Of a stretch of 14,151 nt of DNA, positions 6,665 through 12,420 are shown piece by piece. Origin of the DNA: JAMDCX01 sp049977145 (lineage in GTDB: Bacteria; Planctomycetota; Phycisphaerae; WQYP01); contig JBMFGW010000103.1 of assembly GCA_049977145.1 (NCBI GenBank), positions 1 to 14,151 of the forward strand, in the 5' to 3' direction. The translations under genes and the position numbers were made by a program. The stretch's first letter is position 1. Each line of letters starts with the position of its first letter. Under the pieces are notes generated by a model that worked only from the letters and a program-made list of their open reading frames with translations, was not told where the DNA came from and ran no database searches.

Positions 6665-9600
6665 TCAACCGCCGGATTTGGGCGGATGGCCCGCCTGGGC
6701 CAAAATCGCCCCGTGCGGTAAGTGAAGGCGTACCGCAAATCCCCATTGGCCCAGGATTTGACTGGTTCGTACCACAAATTGATTCCAGCCTGGGTGCAAC
6801 TGCACCCGCACTATATCCGCAGGCTGATTCATCGCATGCGGACCGGGGGCGCTGAGAATTCGGTGCTCATTGACCCATAGGGCAATGCCATCATCGTGGC
6901 GTACATGCAATTGGCAGGTGACCGGCGCGGCCGCCTTAATCCATGACACCGCCCATGCGATGGCGTGAATATCGGGATACAACTGATAGACATTCACCCA
7001 TCGCTTATGGTTATCCAACGCCCGCTTAACCGATGGCGCTGACGCGGGTAGCCACGCCACGGGTTTGCCATTCATACCGATAAAGGACCGGGCCAAAGTG
7101 GCGGCGGTAATGCGTGTGCCGCCCAGTGGCGGTGCCTTCCCTGCGGCAAATGGGCCAACCATGCTCCAGCGATCCATCGCCTCCCGGCTAAATCTGATGC
7201 GACGACGAGCCGCTATGTGTGTCCCGCGAAGGTTGATGTGCAACGAGGCCACGCCGTCAAAATTGTATAAAGGATGCTCCTTAGCCGGCAAAATGGGAAG
7301 AAAAATAAAATTGGATTGTCCACTATTTTGCACGGTGAAGGAGCGATCCGCCAAGCCTGGAACAGCGACGGAAAGTCGTCCATCGCCAACGGTCGGCGGA
7401 AGCAACGCCTGCAGCAGCAGGCCATCATGGTAGGTTCCGGTGTGGTTAAAGGCCCATTCAAAGCCAATAGCACTGAAGGGAGTGTAATACCGATGCTTAT
7501 CACGCGTCAACACACCGGCATCGGCATGGCGCCACTTTATGGCGGCCCGCAGAAACATGTCCGACAGCGCAAAGACCGCCGCCTGTGACTGCACGCTGGG
7601 ATGTAGGGACACGCTGTGAATCCCCGTAAGTTTCTGATCTATGCGGGCGAGGCGAGCACGCACCATTGCCGCGGACGCGGGGGCAAATACCTGGGCCGCC
7701 GCAGAGCGCAAAACCTGCAAATGAAACAACACCCGATCCAGTGTGAACTTCCAGCCAATGCGCATTTCTCCCGCACCCGCCAAGGCCCTATGCACCGCGG
7801 CAATACGGTTCAAAACCTCGGGCAACAATGTTTGTACCGCCGGTGATCCGGAAAATGTTGCCGTAACTACGGTCTGCTTACGTATGGAGCGGCTGGGCAG
7901 GCGAATTTCTGTAGTTACCGTCACCGGATTGTAGAAGTATCCCGGAATGCTGGTAGCCGATTCGGGGACGTGCTTATCATTGGCAAGCACCTGCGTGGGA
8001 ACTGTGGTAACGGGTAGCCGGATGATAAGTTTGCGGTTCAGTGGCTGACCGGCATATTTTCCTACCGTTGGCCCGACGGTAACACGAATGCCTCCGGCTC
8101 CGAGATTCTCATATCGCAGATGAGTCAGGGCATAAGCTCCGTGTAGATAATTCGGTGATAAGCCATCATCTTCATATAAGGTAGATTGCCCGTTGGAACC
8201 GGGATAAACACACACCACCAGCGGGTTGGCCGGTTTCTCAGCCATACGCAATGTCAGGCGCTGCATGGGCAGCGGCATACCGCCGCGCACGAACACTGGA
8301 ATCTCCCCCGCCGAAGCCAGAACAGGCTGATCCCCGGAACGGTCCACGCTTTCGCGCGTCAGAATATTCCACCACGTTCCCGGCGGAAACCACATATCCG
8401 TCGCGCCCAACCAGCCTTTTCCGATGCCGCGGCTGACAATAGGTGAAACCAGCAGGGACGGGCCGAACTGATATTCTTCCGGGTGCGTATAGGCCTGCGC
8501 CACCGATGGATAAGATAAATACAGCGGGCGAGCCAGCGGCAGGGAATGCTTCCAGCACCCATAAGCACAGGAATAGATATAGGGGAAAAGACGCGATCTG
8601 AGATGATAAGCGGTCCGCGCGGCGTATAAAGTACGCTTACCATCATACCAAGGTACACGATGATCGCCGACCATTCCGCAGTTATGGGTGCGAAACACGG
8701 GGCTTAACGCACCAAATTGAATCCACCGGGTGTATAATTCCGCGCTGGGAATATCTAAAAATCCACCGATGTCATTGGACCAGTAGTCCGCGCCGACATT
8801 GCCGGCGGTGGAAACGAACGGTACCTCAAACCGCAGCACCCGCCAACGGGAAAAGGTATCTCCGGAGAAACCCACAGGATAACGCTGATCTCCCCATCCG
8901 CCCCAGCGGCTGAAGGACATGCCGCGATGTCCGGTTGATGCGCGCCCGATATTCCAGAAATCCAGGGCGTTGACCCAACCAAGATTTTTTCCAATCCAAT
9001 CCAGCCACCAGAAATCAACGCCCTGTTTTTCCAACGGATTCAACAGCAGCTTGAAGTAATTATGCATGGATTTTTGATTGGTTGGTGAAAAAGGAACGCG
9101 TTTTGTTGTGGACGCATTGAGTTCCATGGCGCGGCACATCGCCTGAAATTGGCGGTCCCACGGCCCAACACCACTTTGGGGATGCAAATTGAGCGTGACA
9201 TGCAGCCCCTGCTGATGCAGCCACGCCAAGAGTTTTTGCGGATGCGGTATGAGTTTTCGATTCCAATTATAAGACCCCCAATGCGGTGTAGTGTGCCAAC
9301 CCATGTCCATGACCATGACGTCCAAAGGAATTTCGTGGGCATTATATTCCAGCACCAATTGTCGAAACTGCCGCGCTGTAAAGCTATAACAACGCGAACG
9401 CCACGCTCCCAGTGCGTAGCGCGGCGGAATTGGTATTCTTCCGCTTACGGTGGTCAGATCACGCAGAGCGGAGCGATAATGGGTACCATAGCCAAAGAAA
9501 TACCAGTCCGCAATTTCCGTGTGAGACAACATGGCCTGCCCCACCCCGGAAAACTTACCATCACCAAAGAAATACTCCGTGGTTTTCACCGCGGGGCGCG

Positions 9601-10144
9601 GCTGAATCCATGGATGTGCGCCACCGGTCAGCAGCGGGGTGGTGTCCCGAAGAAGGTACCATCCGGCGCGTGACAACACGCCGTTGGGAATCGGTTCCGA
9701 TCCGTCGCAGCCCTGAAGATTGCCGAGCGTGCCGCCAAGATTGCCGGTCTGTTTATCGCCGGGATTCCATAGGCCCCAGTGATTCTTGCCGTCGCGGAAC
9801 CGGATTGAAAGATTGTGAGGCGTAAAGCCTTGGTTGCCGCCACGCCAAAGCAGTGTCATCCGGGACGTTTTGATGAGCAGTTTTCCAGCCTGTTTCTTCA
9901 CTTGAAATTGCGGCGGCTTAACATGGCGATGCCAGGCGAAATAGGACCGGCGGTTAATGAATTTCCCCTTGCGGCTGAATTCCAGCCGGATCAGTGTGGG
10001 CGTAATAACCGTGAACCGAGCATGACCATCCGTTACTTCACCGGTATGGCCAGGGGTCACACCTTGTACCGCCCTGGCGGCGGAGCCGACGCACATTACC
10101 AGCGTAAGAATAACCACCGAGGTAGACAATAGGTTAATTTTCAT
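6665..10144 (-). CDS. Secreted GH31 glycoside hydrolase with long C-terminal extension
   Basis: GH31 enzymes are retaining hydrolases or transglycosylases acting mostly on alpha-glucosides, alpha-xylosides or alpha-galactosides. The protein has 1159 residues. A signal peptide (1-25, cleavage SAARA|VQG) sends it across the membrane. An N-terminal beta-domain runs to about 235. The (beta/alpha)8 barrel holds the nucleophile Asp382 in WWLDW (379-383) and the acid/base Asp429 in RYPVGFSGDT (421-430). Beta-sandwich domains follow to about 765. Past the usual family end lie a helical stretch (about 770-870), a strand-rich stretch (870-985), and a domain opening with WSMVGPF (992-998) and containing the DDGIALWVNE segment near 1084-1093, which resembles PA14- or CBM-like beta-sandwiches. 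Substrate specificity cannot be told from sequence. It starts 33 bp after the pseudopilin stop, so the two are probably co-transcribed. The Shine-Dalgarno is weak, only a GGA close to the ATG, which would fit translational coupling. Confidence 0.94.
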   Translation of the reverse strand: MKINLLSTSVVILTLVMCVGSAARAVQGVTPGHTGEVTDGHARFTVITPTLIRLEFSRKGKFINRRSYFAWHRHVKPPQFQVKKQAGKLLIKTSRMTLLWRGGNQGFTPHNLSIRFRDGKNHWGLWNPGDKQTGNLGGTLGNLQGCDGSEPIPNGVLSRAGWYLLRDTTPLLTGGAHPWIQPRPAVKTTEYFFGDGKFSGVGQAMLSHTEIADWYFFGYGTHYRSALRDLTTVSGRIPIPPRYALGAWRSRCYSFTARQFRQLVLEYNAHEIPLDVMVMDMGWHTTPHWGSYNWNRKLIPHPQKLLAWLHQQGLHVTLNLHPQSGVGPWDRQFQAMCRAMELNASTTKRVPFSPTNQKSMHNYFKLLLNPLEKQGVDFWWLDWIGKNLGWVNALDFWNIGRASTGHRGMSFSRWGGWGDQRYPVGFSGDTFSRWRVLRFEVPFVSTAGNVGADYWSNDIGGFLDIPSAELYTRWIQFGALSPVFRTHNCGMVGDHRVPWYDGKRTLYAARTAYHLRSRLFPYIYSCAYGCWKHSLPLARPLYLSYPSVAQAYTHPEEYQFGPSLLVSPIVSRGIGKGWLGATDMWFPPGTWWNILTRESVDRSGDQPVLASAGEIPVFVRGGMPLPMQRLTLRMAEKPANPLVVCVYPGSNGQSTLYEDDGLSPNYLHGAYALTHLRYENLGAGGIRVTVGPTVGKYAGQPLNRKLIIRLPVTTVPTQVLANDKHVPESATSIPGYFYNPVTVTTEIRLPSRSIRKQTVVTATFSGSPAVQTLLPEVLNRIAAVHRALAGAGEMRIGWKFTLDRVLFHLQVLRSAAAQVFAPASAAMVRARLARIDQKLTGIHSVSLHPSVQSQAAVFALSDMFLRAAIKWRHADAGVLTRDKHRYYTPFSAIGFEWAFNHTGTYHDGLLLQALLPPTVGDGRLSVAVPGLADRSFTVQNSGQSNFIFLPILPAKEHPLYNFDGVASLHINLRGTHIAARRRIRFSREAMDRWSMVGPFAAGKAPPLGGTRITAATLARSFIGMNGKPVAWLPASAPSVKRALDNHKRWVNVYQLYPDIHAIAWAVSWIKAAAPVTCQLHVRHDDGIALWVNEHRILSAPGPHAMNQPADIVRVQLHPGWNQFVVRTSQILGQWGFAVRLHLPHGAILAQAGHPPKSGG

Positions 10145-10177
10145 ATCCGGCGAAATCCATTGCGTACAACGCTCCGG

Positions 10178-11092
10178 CTACCACCCTTGGTAGACAACGT
10201 TAACCCAACTGAAACGCACCTTGATGTTGGACATCGGCACCCACCGCACCGATCCGTCATTGTACATTTCATGTTCACCGGCGGGCAGGGCGTTACCCAG
10301 CCCCTCATCGACATAATTAGAATCAGCTCCATTCAACCAAAGGTTTGTTAATCCTTGTGTGGGAGTCACTCCTATAAAAGGTCCTGTAAAGATAGCGTTA
10401 TCCGTGACCAACAGCGTACCACTGCCGGATTGCGGATTCAGGGCTGGCACATGCAGTGGGTCGGGGTTGTAGCGTCCCACCGGACCACCACCGGTTGGGA
10501 TATTCATATAGAAACCCCATGAATTAGATCCACCATTGTATATGGCGGAGAGGTCATAACTGGCGCTATAATCCACGCCTTCATCCACCCAATAACTTAG
10601 TCCGCACGGGACCTGCCAAGCGATACATAACCCTTGGGAATTGTAACTCCCGGGCCCAAAAGACGCGCTTTGTGTAAAACCGCTATTAATATCAGGTGAA
10701 AACAACAAGCTAATGCCAGCCGGCGTGGGTGGGAGTTCTCCGGCGCGTACGTTGGTTATGGGCTGGCCGGGCGTGGGGACGCCATAGGAGGAAACATAGA
10801 GCGCCGATAAGCCTGCCAAGGGCTGATAAGTCTGATTTGGTGTTACGCCATTACCAAGACTGTTATCCGCGAAAACGAAGTTCGCGGCACAAGCCAGCGG
10901 GTATTGGCCGCGATACACGTTGGCGTACTCATGCAGTGCAATGCCAATCTGCCGCATGTTAGATGCCCCCTGGATTCGCACGGCCAACTGTCTGGCCTTG
11001 GCCAAAGCCGGCAACAGCAGCGCGATAAGGATCGCGATGATGCTAATAACCACCAGAAGTTCAATTAAGGTAAATGCATTTCGACGTTTCAT
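10178..11092 (-). CDS. Pseudopilin-like protein with prepilin N-terminus and DG motif
   Basis: This is a type II secretion/type IV pilin-like protein of the sort abundant in Planctomycetota. It has 304 residues from an ATG with an excellent ribosome binding site (AAGGAG, seven bases upstream). The N-terminus is a classic class III signal, MKRRNA|FTLIELLVV. Prepilin peptidase would cut before Phe7, leaving Glu11 as the conserved +5 glutamate, followed by a hydrophobic helix to about residue 30. Position -1 is Ala instead of the usual Gly. The body is rich in Gly, Asn, Pro and Tyr. The C-terminus carries GEHEMYNDGSVRW (about 272-284), a form of the H-X9-DG-type motif seen in planctomycete pilin-like families. 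The frame is open 33 codons further upstream, but that start lacks a ribosome binding site and would displace the signal. Its position next to two glycosidases suggests a role in secreting or presenting them; this is inference. Confidence 0.92.
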   Translation of the reverse strand: MKRRNAFTLIELLVVISIIAILIALLLPALAKARQLAVRIQGASNMRQIGIALHEYANVYRGQYPLACAANFVFADNSLGNGVTPNQTYQPLAGLSALYVSSYGVPTPGQPITNVRAGELPPTPAGISLLFSPDINSGFTQSASFGPGSYNSQGLCIAWQVPCGLSYWVDEGVDYSASYDLSAIYNGGSNSWGFYMNIPTGGGPVGRYNPDPLHVPALNPQSGSGTLLVTDNAIFTGPFIGVTPTQGLTNLWLNGADSNYVDEGLGNALPAGEHEMYNDGSVRWVPMSNIKVRFSWVNVVYQGW

Positions 11093-11105
11093 AAAAAAAC
11101 TCCTT
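11093..11105 (-). promoter_or_regulatory. Ribosome binding site and T-tract leader of the pseudopilin gene
   Basis: On the minus strand AAGGAG (11105-11100) is followed by seven T and then ATG. The arrangement is nearly identical to that of the PEP-CTERM gene upstream (GAGGAG, six T, ATG) and fixes the pseudopilin start at 11092. Confidence 0.85.
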
Positions 11106-11140
11106 ATCCGAGTGTTCAGTGTGAAGTTTTCAGCTCGCGG

Positions 11141-11180
11141 TTGGAAAAAGAAGGGCCGAGAGTTTTGATCCCATCGGCCC
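11141..11180 (-). terminator. Terminator-like hairpin between PEP-CTERM and pseudopilin genes
   Basis: On the minus strand GGGCCGA (11180-11174) and TCGGCCC (11159-11153) form a perfect 7-bp stem with a 14-base loop, followed directly by TTCTTTTTCC. This resembles an intrinsic terminator with a large loop. It lies 61 bases before the pseudopilin ATG, so it could end transcripts of the PEP-CTERM gene or act as an attenuator or processing point within a common transcript. No clear promoter is visible between it and the pseudopilin gene. Confidence 0.5.
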
Positions 11181-11231
11181 CCCATTTTCATCCGTTATCG
11201 GCGCTTCTCAATGCGGAAAACAGCACCCAGT

Positions 11232-11270
11232 GTCGGCCAAAGCCGACCAATGGCGGGTGGGGACACCCGC
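11232..11270. repeat. Two tandem hairpins downstream of the PEP-CTERM gene
   Basis: On the plus strand GTCGGC-CAAA-GCCGAC (11232-11247, perfect 6-bp stem) is followed five bases later by GCGGGTG-GGGA-CACCCGC (11253-11270, perfect 7-bp stem). On the minus-strand mRNA they lie about 50-90 bases after the PEP-CTERM stop. Neither is followed by a T-run, so they look like mRNA 3'-end stabilisers or extragenic palindromes more than terminators. The rest of the 226-bp gap holds nothing else I can support apart from the terminator-like hairpin and the ribosome binding site. Confidence 0.5.
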
Positions 11271-11318
11271 GCCCCCCAAGCTCAGTACCCGCCGCCACAT
11301 CCGCATTTCGCCGCCGGA

Positions 11319-12161
11319 TCACACCGTCTTCCGGCGTTTCAGCAACAGCAAGCCCAAGCCGCCAACCGCCACCAAGCCCAACGTGGCCGGTTCGGGAACA
11401 GACGAAAGTTCGAAATTGCTGACCGTGCCGATAGCGCTGGCACCCTGCATACCCACTGCGGTAATGCTGGTTCCATTGGGCAACGCAATCGGATTGGATC
11501 CGGATTCTAACGTCCCGTTGTCATAGACCTGATAAGTCCATGTTGAACTGGTAGTATTGAGAACCAGTGCAATGGTGTTATTGGTCAGGTCGCCAGATCC
11601 CGGAATGGAAAAACCCGCCGCATTCGCAGTCCCAGGGCCTGTAAAATAAGTGCCCGAGTTATCGAGGATGGTAACCAGTGCCCACGGTGCCGCGGATGGC
11701 TGCCCGGATGGCGGTGGATTTTGGTCCCACCCATCGGTGAGATTGCCGGAGTTGGCATCGCTTAAAAATCCTATGGAAAGGTAGGCGGCGTTATTTGCTC
11801 CACTGGTCAACGAGACCGTTGCGGAAAGAGTGTAAATGTTGTTGGCCTGCGGGGTAAAGCCGAGTTGCGCGGTGGCGCGGCCAGTGCCATCGGTGTTGGC
11901 GTTGAAGTAGCCGCTATCAGCCCACTGTGTTGCTGCGGTCCAAGTGCTGCTGGAGCCATTATCCACGGTTGGTGCCGCGCCGTTAAGCGCGCCACTTCCG
12001 CTGAAGCTGTCCTGGTAAATCACCGCCGCCGACGCGGTACCTGACGCGAGGGCCAAGCCCAGCATGGCCAGCGCTCCGGCCGCCACCGGAACAATTGCGG
12101 CCTTGCCCGCTAGAGAAGAAATGCGACCACCACGATCCATCGGGGAAACTTTGGAAAACAT
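11319..12161 (-). CDS. PEP-CTERM surface-anchored protein, jelly-roll-like
   Basis: This is an exported protein carrying a PEP-CTERM sorting tag, the signal that in exosortase systems directs processing and attachment to the cell surface or matrix. From the ATG at 12161 it has 280 residues. A signal peptide of about 45 residues has a basic start and an Ala/Leu core, ending GTASA|AVIYQ. The mature domain (about 46-250) is rich in Ser, Thr, Asn, Gly and aromatic residues in alternating strands. It resembles concanavalin-like/LamG jelly-rolls that bind carbohydrate or coat cells, but I see no diagnostic binding residues. The tag is VPEP (255-258), a hydrophobic helix (about 260-274) and the basic end KRRKTV. 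The start is supported by GAGGAG six bases upstream. An in-frame ATG ten codons earlier has no ribosome binding site. It lies between two glycosidase genes, so a glycan-binding or matrix role is plausible. No exosortase gene is in this window. Confidence 0.93.
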   Translation of the reverse strand: MFSKVSPMDRGGRISSLAGKAAIVPVAAGALAMLGLALASGTASAAVIYQDSFSGSGALNGAAPTVDNGSSSTWTAATQWADSGYFNANTDGTGRATAQLGFTPQANNIYTLSATVSLTSGANNAAYLSIGFLSDANSGNLTDGWDQNPPPSGQPSAAPWALVTILDNSGTYFTGPGTANAAGFSIPGSGDLTNNTIALVLNTTSSTWTYQVYDNGTLESGSNPIALPNGTSITAVGMQGASAIGTVSNFELSSVPEPATLGLVAVGGLGLLLLKRRKTV

Positions 12162-12167
12162 AAAAAA

Positions 12168-12188
12168 CTCCTCGCTCTCTGTGAGAGC
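12168..12188 (-). promoter_or_regulatory. Ribosome binding site of the PEP-CTERM gene with adjoining hairpin
   Basis: On the minus strand GCTCTC-ACA-GAGAGC (12188-12174) is a perfect 6-bp stem with a three-base loop. It directly abuts the Shine-Dalgarno GAGGAG (12173-12168), which is followed by six T and the ATG. The GAG repeats of the stem and the Shine-Dalgarno sequence are similar, so the CTCTC arm could alternatively pair with GAGGAG and hide the ribosome binding site. The geometry suggests control of translation initiation; this is inference. Confidence 0.5.
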
Positions 12189-12256
12189 CATGTTACTTTC
12201 CGCCAACCGGGCGGATGTCGGGTCCACACGCCAACGCGGCGGCGGACTTGGTTAAC

Positions 12257-12272
12257 TACTTAATTAAGTATA
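12257..12272 (-). promoter_or_regulatory. 14-bp palindrome overlapping a -10-like box (operator/promoter candidate)
   Basis: TACTTAATTAAGTA (12257-12270) is a perfect 14-bp palindrome. On the minus strand TATACT (12272-12267) overlaps its upstream edge and resembles a -10 box. Transcription starting just inside or after the palindrome would give a leader of about 90 bases before the PEP-CTERM ATG. No TTGACA-like hexamer sits at 16-18 bp (the nearest, TTGCAA, is at 21 bp), which suggests either activator dependence or that the hexamer match is chance. A repressor or activator dimer site is the natural reading. Confidence 0.45.
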
Positions 12273-12285
12273 CACCATTTGAAAA

Positions 12286-12320
12286 CTCATTGCTTGCAAA
12301 TCGTACCTCATTTTTTGCAA
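12286..12320 (-). repeat. Direct repeat pair with 21-bp period upstream of the PEP-CTERM promoter
   Basis: On the minus strand TTGCAAAAAATGAG (12320-12307) and TTGCAAGCAATGAG (12299-12286) match at 12 of 14 positions, with starts exactly 21 bp apart, about two helical turns. They lie directly upstream of the -10-like/palindrome element. Same-face spacing like this is typical of tandem activator binding sites, but no regulator gene is in the window to link to it. Confidence 0.45.
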
Positions 12321-12420
12321 AATATTTGCCCCCGTACTACCGGCTATTCATGGCCGCACACCTCGCCAATATGGCATAAGTCGGCGCATAAATAAGTAGC
12401 CTTGGTGCGGGTCCTCATCA

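Larger units (their letters stand above)
12162..12420. other. Regulatory gap between GH116 and PEP-CTERM genes
   Basis: This 259-bp gap has no gene. It becomes markedly AT-rich between about 12250 and 12330, in contrast to its GC-rich neighbours. In transcription order it contains a short inverted repeat GCAAA-ATA-TTTGC (12317-12329), a direct repeat pair (12286-12320), a palindrome with a -10-like hexamer (12257-12272), and a leader hairpin (12174-12188). No convincing terminator follows the GH116 stop. Confidence 0.6.
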
